The translations under genes and the position numbers were made by a program. DNA of 8,111 nt, from NCBI GenBank assembly GCA_964437215.1, contig CAYTFZ010000109.1, positions 1 through 8,111 on the forward strand. Reading direction: 5' to 3'. Below the pieces are notes generated by a model. It worked only from the letters and a program-made list of their open reading frames with translations. It did not search any database and had not been told where the DNA came from. Positions 1-7,016 of the stretch are shown here, piece by piece. How positions within the stretch are numbered: the stretch's first letter is position 1; every line of letters starts with the position of its first letter. This stretch comes from JAAYAN01 sp964437215. Lineage in GTDB: Bacteria > Bacteroidota > Ignavibacteria > Ignavibacteriales > Melioribacteraceae.

Positions 1-2737
1 GATAATAATTCTGCGCTTCTTTGAATTTTGCTTTCAAATAAAAATTGTTCCCCAGATTGTAATAAACACCGTATCCGGGGTTAATTTCCAAAGCTCTTAA
101 AAAGTGTAACTCAGCTTCTTCAAGTTTATTCTGGCGCTGAAGAGCAAACCCCAGATTGTTATTCGCATCAAAATCGTTCTTAATAGAAAGTGCTTTTTTA
201 TAATATTCTTCGGCCTCCGAAAATTTCTTTGTCTTTAATTTCATATTTGCAAGATTTATATAAGCATTAAAATCGTTGGGAATTATTTCTAAAACCTTTA
301 AATAGTATTTTTCGGCTTTGCTGTAATCGGTTTTTCTTTCTGCTTCGGCGGCTGCATTAAAAATTGCATCGGTAAAAAGAGGATTTATTTTAATAGCTTG
401 TTCAAAATATCTGGCAGCTTCATCACTTTTTTCTGTGCCCGAAAGAAAAACGCCGTAATCGTTCAATAATCTGTGCGATCCGGGAAAAGTGTTAATTCCC
501 TTTAAGAAATATTTTTCGGCGATTTTTTCATCTTTCCGGCCGATAAAAATGCTGCATAAATGAATATAGCTTTCTTCGCTGAATGAAGAATTTTTATCAA
601 TCAATAAGCTTAAAAGTTTTTCAGCTTCAATTTTTTTATTCTGCGAATTTTTTAAAACTGCCAGCCAGTATAATATTTCCGGATCGTCAGGATTTTTCTT
701 CTGCAACGCAGCATAATATTTTTCAGCTTCATCCAGATTTCCCGCCTCGTGGTTTTCGAAAGCTTTAAGTTTAATTATCAGATATTCTTCATCGTAATTC
801 TCTTTCTGAGGAATAACTTTTTGCAATTCTATTGGAATATTTTCAAAAACCTCATCCCAGCTGCCTGGTTTTTTCTGCCGGAATAAACGCATTGAAGGAT
901 ACCAGACCGAATTTTCCACTCCGAATTTCCATCGCCAATCAGCTGCAAAAGGAAGCAGCGTCCACACTTTTTTGCCCAGTGCTCCCGCCAGATGTGCAAT
1001 GGATGTATCGACAGTAATTACCAGATCAAGAACTTCTATAAGATTTATCGTATCTTCAATTGAAACATCTTTATCTAAAAGCTGAATTATATTCTTTCGT
1101 TTAAGGAATGCCATTTCTTCTTCCGAAAGATATAGCTGAAGACTAAAAATGTTGATCCCTTCGATATTGGTAATTGTTCTAAATTTTTCAATTCCGATTG
1201 ACCTTTTATAATCGAATTTATGTTCTGGATTTCCTCTCCAGGCAATCCCTATTTTTAATCCGTTATACTTTTTAATAATCTGCTCGAATTTATTAATCTT
1301 GCCGGCTTTTATATAAGGATTTTCGCTCGGGATATTTTCTTCATTAATTTTAAGAAGATGCGGCAGACTAAGCAAAGATACTGCAAAATCGTAGTTGCCG
1401 TATTCTTCTTGCAGATTAACTGTTTCGTCAATCCATTCAATCTTTTCGGCAAACTTATCCAGTGATTTCCGGCAATGAAAAATTACGTGCGCTCCGCGCT
1501 GTTTCAGCTCTTTAAGAAATCTTAAAAATTGAATTGCATCGCCAATTCCCTGTTCATCTGCTACAAGAATACGTTTATTTTTAAGACTTTCGCCATTCCA
1601 TATTTTTTTATAACGATTATCATTTTTCAATTTCGAATTGCGGTATTCGTATTCTGCAAAACCTTCTTCATAATTTCCTTTTGCTAAAAGCGCTAAAGCT
1701 TTGTTAAAATGCAAATCGCTCTCCAAAGAAATTTCGATGGCAGAATTGTAAGTTTTTATTGCCTCATCCGGCTTTTCCATTTCGTAATACAAAGCTGCCA
1801 GATTCGAAATCGCGTCCGTGTAAAAAGGTTTTAAATGCAGCGCATTCCTAAAAGAATTTTCAGCTTTTCCGTATTCGAATGTCTCCATCTGCACCAGACC
1901 AAGATTGTTCCAAATCTCGCAGTTACCTGAATCATATTTTAATGCTTCTATGTAGCATTCTTCAGCTTTCTTGCTTTCTTTTTGTCCTTTAAAAATATTT
2001 CCCGAATTGAAAAGCGCTTTCCCGGCAAGCTTTTCATCTTTCTTTACTTCATCATAAAAATTCAATGCTTCGATGTATTTCTTTTGTTTTTGAAGTGAAA
2101 CTGCAAGGTTGTATTTTGCCTCATTATTGTTTTTATCGTTATTATAAAGGTCATTAAAAATAATTTCAGCTTTTTCAGGAATTTCTCTTGATAAATATAT
2201 TTCTCCCAGATTCCATTTTGATGCTTTATGGTCTGGATTAAGATTTAATACTTTAAGATACTGTTCTTCGGCTTTTTCCAGCTGGTTCATTTTAAAATAA
2301 ATGAATCCCAGATTATAATATGTTTCGTAATCATCCGGAGCAATTTTTAATGCTTTTTGCAAACATTCCACTGCATCGTTTTCTTTACCGATAAGAAAAT
2401 ATGATAAGGAAATATTATTTAATGCTAGAATATTCTCGGGTTCAAAATTTAAGGCTGCATTAAAATAAGCAGCAGATAGAGCAACTTCACCGCTGTTTTG
2501 AATAATTATCCCTGCATAATTATAAACCGATGCATTAGCAAATCCGCCTTTAATGCACTTATCAAAACACTCAAATGCTTTTTCGGGCTTGCCGGAATTA
2601 AAATATAAAACTCCAAGATTAAACCAAGCGGTATAGAAATTTTCATCCTGCTCAATAATCCGTAAATATTCTTTTTCGGAAGCGTTTATATCTCCCGATT
2701 TGTAAAGGACTTCGGCTTTTTCGAGTATTTTCTGCAA
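1..2737 (-). CDS. TPR-glycosyltransferase-TPR protein, partial (C-terminus off the left edge)
   Basis: This frame is open without a stop for 912 codons and leaves the window still open. Residues 1 to about 370 read as ten or eleven TPR units (for example YNLGFIYFKMNQLEKAEEQY near 138-157). Residues about 380-645 form a GT-B-like domain of the TPR-linked, GT9/heptosyltransferase-related type: DEQGIGD at 394-400, GIAWRGN at 497-503, VDTSIAHLAGALGK from 576, LLPFAADWRW ending at 603, and WYPSMRLFRQ at 612-621. From about 648 onward, eight more TPR units follow to the edge. Family members are thought to transfer sugars from nucleotide donors to surface glycans or proteins; the TPRs probably bind acceptor or partners. 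No signal peptide is seen, so it is probably cytoplasmic. The start is taken as TTG at 2737, the first usable start after two in-frame stops; the first in-frame ATG is only codon 150, inside the TPR array. No clear Shine-Dalgarno precedes it. Domain call is solid; donor and acceptor are unknown. Confidence 0.9.
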   Translation of the reverse strand, partial: MQKILEKAEVLYKSGDINASEKEYLRIIEQDENFYTAWFNLGVLYFNSGKPEKAFECFDKCIKGGFANASVYNYAGIIIQNSGEVALSAAYFNAALNFEPENILALNNISLSYFLIGKENDAVECLQKALKIAPDDYETYYNLGFIYFKMNQLEKAEEQYLKVLNLNPDHKASKWNLGEIYLSREIPEKAEIIFNDLYNNDKNNNEAKYNLAVSLQKQKKYIEALNFYDEVKKDEKLAGKALFNSGNIFKGQKESKKAEECYIEALKYDSGNCEIWNNLGLVQMETFEYGKAENSFRNALHLKPFYTDAISNLAALYYEMEKPDEAIKTYNSAIEISLESDLHFNKALALLAKGNYEEGFAEYEYRNSKLKNDNRYKKIWNGESLKNKRILVADEQGIGDAIQFLRFLKELKQRGAHVIFHCRKSLDKFAEKIEWIDETVNLQEEYGNYDFAVSLLSLPHLLKINEENIPSENPYIKAGKINKFEQIIKKYNGLKIGIAWRGNPEHKFDYKRSIGIEKFRTITNIEGINIFSLQLYLSEEEMAFLKRKNIIQLLDKDVSIEDTINLIEVLDLVITVDTSIAHLAGALGKKVWTLLPFAADWRWKFGVENSVWYPSMRLFRQKKPGSWDEVFENIPIELQKVIPQKENYDEEYLIIKLKAFENHEAGNLDEAEKYYAALQKKNPDDPEILYWLAVLKNSQNKKIEAEKLLSLLIDKNSSFSEESYIHLCSIFIGRKDEKIAEKYFLKGINTFPGSHRLLNDYGVFLSGTEKSDEAARYFEQAIKINPLFTDAIFNAAAEAERKTDYSKAEKYYLKVLEIIPNDFNAYINLANMKLKTKKFSEAEEYYKKALSIKNDFDANNNLGFALQRQNKLEEAELHFLRALEINPGYGVYYNLGNNFYLKAKFKEAQNYY

Positions 2738-2749
2738 ATTAAACCAGTA

Positions 2750-2812
2750 TTATTAGAATAATATTTTAGGCAATATTCCTGCCAAACATAAGATATGCTT
2801 ATATTTAGCCAT
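2750..2812 (-). other. In-frame 19-codon mini-ORF (possible leader peptide) ahead of the TPR glycosyltransferase
   Basis: An ATG at 2812 opens a reading frame for MAKYKHILCLAGILPKILF that ends in tandem TAA TAA (2755-2750), in the same frame as the large gene whose proposed TTG start lies 12 bases further on. No Shine-Dalgarno is visible upstream of the ATG. It may be a translated leader, the decayed former N-terminus of the large gene, or chance. I favour chance or decay; listed because it settles where the large gene can start. Confidence 0.2.
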
Positions 2813-2863
2813 TATTTGAAATTTCTAAGCACTTCATTATGAAATCAGCAAACATTATTCAGC

Positions 2864-2885
2864 AAGTGCACAATATTATGCACTT
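2864..2885. repeat. 22-base near-perfect palindrome, candidate operator or hairpin
   Basis: Arms AAGTGCA (2864-2870) and TGCACTT (2879-2885) flank a centre whose core AATATT (2872-2877) is itself palindromic, so the whole 22 bases read the same on both strands except one pair (C2871/A2878). Half-site GCACTT also occurs alone at 2829-2834. The twofold symmetry is what a dimeric repressor or activator site would show; it lies about 130 bases upstream of each flanking gene start. Binding is inference. Confidence 0.4.
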
Positions 2886-2897
2886 TAAAGATCTTTA
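2886..2897. repeat. Perfect 12-base palindrome abutting the larger one
   Basis: TAAAGATCTTTA is perfectly self-complementary and begins at the base right after the 22-base palindrome. It could be a second half of a composite operator. A 12-base palindrome in AT-rich DNA is not rare on its own, so its interest rests on the adjacency. Confidence 0.3.
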
Positions 2898-2976
2898 TTT
2901 CCCATTTCTTCCTAAGTTTTGCGGTATTTATTAACTTTTAAGGATTATTTTTAAAATTTGCTTTATGGTATCAATT

Positions 2977-3005
2977 TTGACTAAAAAAAATTTCTTAAAT
3001 ATTTC
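2977..3005 (+). promoter_or_regulatory. Weak promoter candidate for the glycosyltransferase/methyltransferase operon
   Basis: TTGACT (2977-2982, five of six matches to the sigma70 -35 box) is followed after 17 bases by TATTTC (3000-3005, only three of six). It would start transcription almost at the ATG at 3016, which fits poorly with the Shine-Dalgarno-like AGGA at 3006-3009. A Bacteroidota-type TTTG (2976-2979) is also present but without a good TAnnTTTG partner. Low-confidence call. Confidence 0.15.
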
Positions 3006-3015
3006 AGGATTATAA

Positions 3016-5013
3016 ATGCATATCTGGCTGGCTTATGTTTCTTATCCCGTAACGACCGCTGTTTATTTTGAAAGAGCATTAAAAAATGACCACAAAGTTA
3101 CAACCTGCGGACCTTCGATTTCACAGGAACTTATTAAAGCTTGGAAGCTTGAGAATATGAATCTTCCTGTAATCCCGCACGATATTCCGCTTGATGCTGA
3201 GCCGGATATTCTTGAAGTGTTTAATAAAGCAGAAGACAAACCTGAGCTTTTTTTCTGGATTGAATCAGTCTACGGTTTTTTCCCGAGGAATATTGATAAA
3301 CTGCCAATCCCTAAAATTTGCTATTTAATTGACAGTCATCTTAATCTACAATGGCACCTAGAATGGGCAAAAAATTTCGATCACGTTTTCATTGCACAAA
3401 AGGAATATATTGATGATTTCCGGAAAGCAGGAAATAAAAATGTACACTGGCTGCCTCTCGGATGCGATCCCGAAATTCATTCGGGCCAAAAAGGATTAAA
3501 AAAACACGACATCGGATTTGTCGGTTCGATGATAAACAACCCCCGGCGGACTGCATTAATCGATTTGCTTTCCGAAAAATTTGCGGTCTTTAATAAGCGT
3601 TGTTTCTGGAAAGAAATGTCGCAGGTTTTTACCGATTCTAAAATCGTTTTTAACAATTCAATACGCAACGACCTTAATATGCGGCTTTTTGAAGTGATGA
3701 GCACTGGAACCTTTCTGCTGACTGACAATGCTTTAAATTCGGGTCAGGATGCTATGTTTATTGACGGAGAAGACATTGCGGTTTATTCCGACAAATACAT
3801 TTCGGGCAAAGCAGAATTTTATTTTGAAAATGAAGATCTGCGCGAAGCAATTGCAAACCGCGGAAATGAAATTATTCACAATGCTCATACTTATAAACAC
3901 CGTACAGATGAAATTTTTAAAATCATAAATAATAAAATAAAAGATACTCCTTCGCCGGAAGAATGGAGGAAACGTTCAATTAAAAATATTAAAATTTCAT
4001 CTCAGGAAGTTAATAAATTGAAAAGAAGTTTTGTTATACCCGTACTCGATTATTCGCCTGCGAGCAATTTAAATATTAAAACTCTTCTTGCAGATTTTGA
4101 AAACATCGAAGGAAATGTGATTATTATATTCAACAACGAAAAAGTTGCAGAAGAAATGAAAAACCATCCGCGGATTGATTATTACGCGGTAATGAATAAA
4201 AATGTTGGTGTTGCCCGAGCATGGAATATCGGTTTGAACATTTCTCAAACACCAGTTACTTTTATCTGCAATGCCGATTTGCACATTACAAAAGAAGCTG
4301 TAGAAAAGATTGAAAACGGGTTGATAGAGCTTCCGGATGCTGCTATGGCTGGTCCGCAGGGATCGATGTTTAATTTCGAACAGGCAAAAGACTTAATCTA
4401 TTACGACAAAGGAGTTTTTGATGCTCCTGCTGTTGTTGATGCGGTTTCCGGATTTTTCTTTGCAGTAAAAACAAAATACTTTAACAGCGGAATTTTGAAA
4501 TTTGAAAACTCATTCACCCCCTGTTACTTTGAAGAATGGGATATTGGTCTGCAAATAAAAAAAGCCGGACTGAAAAGTTATATAATTCCGGTTACAGAAT
4601 ATGAACATCATTGGAGCGGTTCGATAAGAGCATATCGTGAAATTGAATATTATAATAAAAAAGAAACTGCCGGACAGATTCTTGAACGAAATAAAAAATT
4701 GTTCTTTAAAAAATGGAATGATTACGGCGAAAAAAACGGAAAAGATATTTTAATAAGCGAATGGAAGAAATTAGCTTTCGAAAAAGGCGAACAGCTTATT
4801 GAAAGTAATAATCTGGATATCGCATTCAAATTATTCGCCGAAATTAATATGCTTTATCCAGGTGATAAAGCCGTGCTTACAAATCTGGGAGTTATATCTT
4901 TTCTTAAAGATAATATTAAAGAAGCAAAGGAATATTTTCATAATGCCCTTGAAATTGATCCTTTTTTTGAACCTGCTTCAGACAATTTAAAAATAATTGA
5001 AGATAGAAAATGA
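3016..5013 (+). CDS. Two-domain glycosyltransferase (CgeB-like GT-B plus GT2-like GT-A) with C-terminal TPR
   Basis: The 665-residue protein carries two catalytic modules. Residues 1 to about 300 match the CgeB/DUF3880-type GT-B fold: PIPKICYLIDSH at 98-108, HWLPLGCDPE at 144-153, and the sugar-nucleotide end DLNMRLFEVMSTGTFLLTD at 219-237 with its conserved Glu226. Residues about 336-560 are a GT2-like GT-A domain: VIPVLDYS at 340-347, NVGVARAWNIGL at 396-407, CNAD at 418-421 as the likely metal/nucleotide motif, EEWDIGLQIKKAG at 506-518 with the probable catalytic acidic residue, and HHW at 531-533. Residues about 580-660 form one or two TPR units (LGVISFLKDNIKEAKEYF). No signal peptide or membrane segment is apparent, so it probably acts in the cytoplasm. 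AGGA at 3006-3009, six bases upstream, supports the start. It overlaps the next gene by four bases (ATGA). It probably adds two sugars in sequence; the sugars and acceptor are unknown. Confidence 0.85.
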   Translation: MHIWLAYVSYPVTTAVYFERALKNDHKVTTCGPSISQELIKAWKLENMNLPVIPHDIPLDAEPDILEVFNKAEDKPELFFWIESVYGFFPRNIDKLPIPKICYLIDSHLNLQWHLEWAKNFDHVFIAQKEYIDDFRKAGNKNVHWLPLGCDPEIHSGQKGLKKHDIGFVGSMINNPRRTALIDLLSEKFAVFNKRCFWKEMSQVFTDSKIVFNNSIRNDLNMRLFEVMSTGTFLLTDNALNSGQDAMFIDGEDIAVYSDKYISGKAEFYFENEDLREAIANRGNEIIHNAHTYKHRTDEIFKIINNKIKDTPSPEEWRKRSIKNIKISSQEVNKLKRSFVIPVLDYSPASNLNIKTLLADFENIEGNVIIIFNNEKVAEEMKNHPRIDYYAVMNKNVGVARAWNIGLNISQTPVTFICNADLHITKEAVEKIENGLIELPDAAMAGPQGSMFNFEQAKDLIYYDKGVFDAPAVVDAVSGFFFAVKTKYFNSGILKFENSFTPCYFEEWDIGLQIKKAGLKSYIIPVTEYEHHWSGSIRAYREIEYYNKKETAGQILERNKKLFFKKWNDYGEKNGKDILISEWKKLAFEKGEQLIESNNLDIAFKLFAEINMLYPGDKAVLTNLGVISFLKDNIKEAKEYFHNALEIDPFFEPASDNLKIIEDRK

Positions 5014-5744
5014 TTAAGCTTGAACTTGATAAAGTAAACTTTATCGATCTTACTTCGCTTCTGGAAAAAACTTCAAGCAGCCATACAAAGAATTTTCTTG
5101 TTTACCCTCAGGGAGAACATTACAAACTGCTTGCATATATATCAAGTCTGCTTAACAACGCTGTTATTTTCGATATCGGCACTCACCACGGAAGTTCGGC
5201 TTTGGCGCTTTCGGTTAATAAAACCAATAAAATTATAAGTTACGATATTTTAAATCAGTGCGAACTTTTAATGCCGATAAGCAATATTGAATTAAATATT
5301 GGGAATGCTGCTGAAGATAAAAGATTGATTGACGCATCACTTATTCTGCTGGATACAGCACACGATGGCATTTACGAAGCAAATTTTATTATTCATCTTT
5401 TAAATATCGGCTATAAAGGCATTCTAATTTTAGATGATATTTTTCTTTGTCCCGAAATGAAAGCTGTCTGGGAAGCAATCGCTCTTCCCAAATATGACCT
5501 CACTTATGCAGGACATAACACCGGCACAGGTTTGATTGATTTTGGGAATAATGTAATTGTTATAGAGTCCGAAAAATGGCTTTCCGATAAAAAAATTCTT
5601 GAAAGTTTTGAAGAAAACCCTTTTGAAACAATTAAAACAGAACTTGGCAAAACAAGCATTCCTAAGGAAATCATAACATACTTACTAAAATGTGTTATGT
5701 TAAAATTTGAGACGGAAAAAAATCTAGGAAGAAAATTATTTTAA
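5010..5744 (+). CDS. Class I SAM-dependent methyltransferase, TylF/Methyltransf_24-like
   Basis: This 244-residue protein has a Rossmann-type methyltransferase core. Motif I is VIFDIGTHHGSSALAL at 52-67 (SAM-binding loop), an acidic residue after the second strand is Asp79 (ISYD), DTAHDG at 115-120 follows a strand, and GYKGILILDD at 134-143 is the conserved later strand ending in two aspartates, as in macrocin O-methyltransferase-like enzymes where acidic residues bind a metal. The C-terminal 60 residues show no recognisable domain. The ATG overlaps the TGA of the upstream glycosyltransferase, so the two are very probably translated in a coupled way; no good Shine-Dalgarno is needed or seen. 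From context it likely methylates a sugar or glycan made by its neighbour. The fold is fairly certain; the substrate is inference. Confidence 0.8.
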   Translation: MIKLELDKVNFIDLTSLLEKTSSSHTKNFLVYPQGEHYKLLAYISSLLNNAVIFDIGTHHGSSALALSVNKTNKIISYDILNQCELLMPISNIELNIGNAAEDKRLIDASLILLDTAHDGIYEANFIIHLLNIGYKGILILDDIFLCPEMKAVWEAIALPKYDLTYAGHNTGTGLIDFGNNVIVIESEKWLSDKKILESFEENPFETIKTELGKTSIPKEIITYLLKCVMLKFETEKNLGRKLF

Positions 5745-5775
5745 TTTTTTCGGATTAACGGTTCAAACAAATTTA

Positions 5776-5799
5776 AAAGCCCGGCAATTACCGGGCTTT
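5776..5799. terminator. Bidirectional intrinsic terminator between convergent genes
   Basis: A 9-base-pair stem, AAAGCCCGG (5776-5784) with CCGGGCTTT (5791-5799), closes a 6-base loop. T-rich sequence follows on the plus strand (5797-5810), and the minus strand is T-rich on its own downstream side (5762-5778). It lies 31 bases after the methyltransferase stop and 6 bases past the stop of the convergent FIST-like gene, so it can serve both. Confidence 0.85.
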
Positions 5800-5805
5800 A
5801 TTTTA

Positions 5806-6783
5806 TTATTGGTTATGAATATTCAGATATACCAGAGTTTGATTTAACAACTGATGGGCAATTTCCCCGAATGTTATCGGACCGGTAATATTCCCTGTTT
5901 TTTTCCCTTCGAGTTCGCCATAAAGATAGTTTAAAATGCAGTTGCAGGAAAAAACAATTCTATCCAGTCCTTTTGGAATACTTTCGTCAAACTTCGTAAC
6001 GTAATTTTCTATCGGTGCTGCCAGCTTATATTCTGTTCCTTTGAAAACCGGTGCGTAAAAATTTACGGTTTTATTTTTTTCATCAATGCTCTGAAAACTT
6101 ACATTCACCAAAGCTCCGAGGTAATCGGCAACCAATGGATTTTTGAGATCAGCTTTTTTATCTAAAAGATAATCGCAGAAATTTTGTTTTTTACCTTTTA
6201 TGTAACAATCAGTAACGCTGAATCCTTCTTTATCGAAAATAATAGTATCGCCGTTACCTTGTTTAAATATGTTTATAATGCCTATTGTAGCATACATTTC
6301 CTCAGGCAGCTCAGCATGGAGAGCAACAGCTTTTTTATCCGTTATTTCTCCGGTTTCTCCATTAATAACTTTGGGTGTTACTTTCCCTAAATCCTTTAAA
6401 TCTACACCCGATATCCATCCTATTATCTGTCTGTCGTATATTTTTTCGTATTCGGGTGCCTCATTTGCATATTTAATATGCACTTCACTTAATGCAGGAA
6501 TAATTAAAATCGTGTATCCGTTTTCAACAGAATCTTCAGGAATATTTTCTAATTCGTCTGTCTGATACATTTTAATTTTGCATCCCGAAACATAATCCGG
6601 CTGCTCGGTAACAAAAATTTCAGCAGACGTGGATTTCCCTCCGTAATCATCCATAAAATAAGGAATTGTTCCTCCAATCCATTTCCCCTTCGGTAGCGCT
6701 TTTAACAATTTTTCATCACCGGCAAGATATAAAGTTTTGCCGGCTTTAATTTTTTCTGTCACCTTTTCAACTGATAAAAGCAT
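5806..6783 (-). CDS. FIST-like protein of uncertain function (possibly the DUF6976 family)
   Basis: The 325-residue product has no signal peptide or membrane segment and looks cytoplasmic. Its N-terminal part contains WIGGTIPYFM (35-44), a glycine turn typical of the substrate-sensing fold. The C-terminal part has FSCNCILNYLYGELEGKK (278-295) and then GPITFGEIAHQLLNQTLVYL (301-320), resembling the end of FIST_C domains, where a Ser-Cys strand is followed by a Gly-Glu-Ile stretch and a final Asn-Gln-Thr-Leu-Val strand. FIST proteins are thought to sense small ligands, possibly amino acids, and to pass signals to kinases or cyclic-nucleotide enzymes; none is encoded within this window. Cys280 and Cys282 form a closely spaced pair. 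The start is strongly supported by GGGAGG (6789-6794), five bases upstream. It is the second gene of a pair, its ATG sharing one base with the preceding TAA. The DUF6976 assignment is from memory and unverified. Confidence 0.65.
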   Translation of the reverse strand: MLLSVEKVTEKIKAGKTLYLAGDEKLLKALPKGKWIGGTIPYFMDDYGGKSTSAEIFVTEQPDYVSGCKIKMYQTDELENIPEDSVENGYTILIIPALSEVHIKYANEAPEYEKIYDRQIIGWISGVDLKDLGKVTPKVINGETGEITDKKAVALHAELPEEMYATIGIINIFKQGNGDTIIFDKEGFSVTDCYIKGKKQNFCDYLLDKKADLKNPLVADYLGALVNVSFQSIDEKNKTVNFYAPVFKGTEYKLAAPIENYVTKFDESIPKGLDRIVFSCNCILNYLYGELEGKKTGNITGPITFGEIAHQLLNQTLVYLNIHNQ

Positions 6784-7016
6784 TATAACCTCCCGTTAAA
6801 GATTTTTGATAATTCTTCGTTGTAAACTGCATAGTGCTTGTTAAAATATTCGTGCGCCTCTTTTACGGCATCATTAACACTCTGTTTCGAACTATCCATT
6901 TTAATTTTTCTGGATAACCTGTTCAGAAGCATATTTCCGGCAAAAACTCTGAAATTTGCCTGAATCTGACCGGTTACAAGTTTTTCCCATTTAGGATTTG
7001 TGGTTGGCGGCAACAT
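6783..7016 (-). CDS. Small protein of unknown function, 77 residues, paired with the FIST-like gene
   Basis: I do not recognise this family. The sequence is mainly helical in appearance, with basic patches (LNRLSRKIKM at 31-40) and a charged, aromatic C-terminal helix (AHEYFNKHYAVYNEELSKIF at 54-73). It has no signal peptide, membrane segment or Cys. AGAGG (7024-7028), seven bases before the ATG, supports the start. The stop codon shares its last base with the ATG of the FIST-like gene, so the two are likely one transcript with coupled translation and may act together, for example as sensor and small partner. That role is inference from position only. The ORF is real in my view because of the ribosome binding sites of both genes and the tight join. 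Confidence 0.7.
   Translation of the reverse strand: MLPPTTNPKWEKLVTGQIQANFRVFAGNMLLNRLSRKIKMDSSKQSVNDAVKEAHEYFNKHYAVYNEELSKIFNGRL
6784..6794 (-). promoter_or_regulatory. Strong Shine-Dalgarno of the FIST-like gene
   Basis: GGGAGG on the minus strand (6789-6794) sits inside the end of the small upstream gene, five bases before the ATG at 6783. It fixes the start and indicates efficient independent initiation in addition to coupling. Confidence 0.75.

Larger units (their letters stand above)
2750..3015. promoter_or_regulatory. Divergent intergenic region between the two glycosyltransferase transcription units
   Basis: This AT-rich spacer must hold the promoters of both the minus-strand TPR glycosyltransferase and the plus-strand glycosyltransferase/methyltransferase operon. 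It contains no convincing gene. Visible structure: a 7-base direct repeat TCAGCAA (2845-2851 and 2859-2865), each copy preceded by CATTAT (2835-2840, 2853-2858), then two abutting palindromes (2864-2885 and 2886-2897). On the minus-strand side, small inverted repeats GGCA/TGCC (about 2769-2783) and ATAAG/CTTAT (about 2789-2803) would lie in the leader of the large gene. Confidence 0.5.

Noticed and set aside
583..1017. Two plus-strand ORFs of 61 codons (583-768 and 832-1017)
   Set aside because: They lie wholly antisense to the conserved TPR/GT coding frame, have no ribosome binding site and encode low-complexity, Phe- and Pro-rich peptides.
1..2737. Repeated short motifs in the left region as a DNA repeat array or CRISPR
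   Set aside because: The recurring AAAGCTGAA-like pieces on the minus strand are degenerate coding for TPR helices, with no constant repeat or unique spacer pattern.
2886..2910. Palindrome 2886-2897 followed by T-rich sequence as a terminator
   Set aside because: The stem is AT-rich with no loop and lies between two divergent gene starts, where no transcript should end.
3477..4284. Minus-strand ORFs of 83 and 71 codons inside the glycosyltransferase gene
   Set aside because: They are antisense to well-conserved GT motifs and have no recognisable protein features or start signals.
4799..4990. Plus-strand 63-codon ORF in another frame
   Set aside because: It overlaps the TPR tail of the fused glycosyltransferase, whose frame continues through to the coupled stop; the product looks like a frame shadow.
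6184..6565. Plus-strand ORFs of 68 and 98 codons
   Set aside because: They are antisense to the FIST-like gene and lack ribosome sites; the minus-strand frame has the coherent protein and a strong Shine-Dalgarno.
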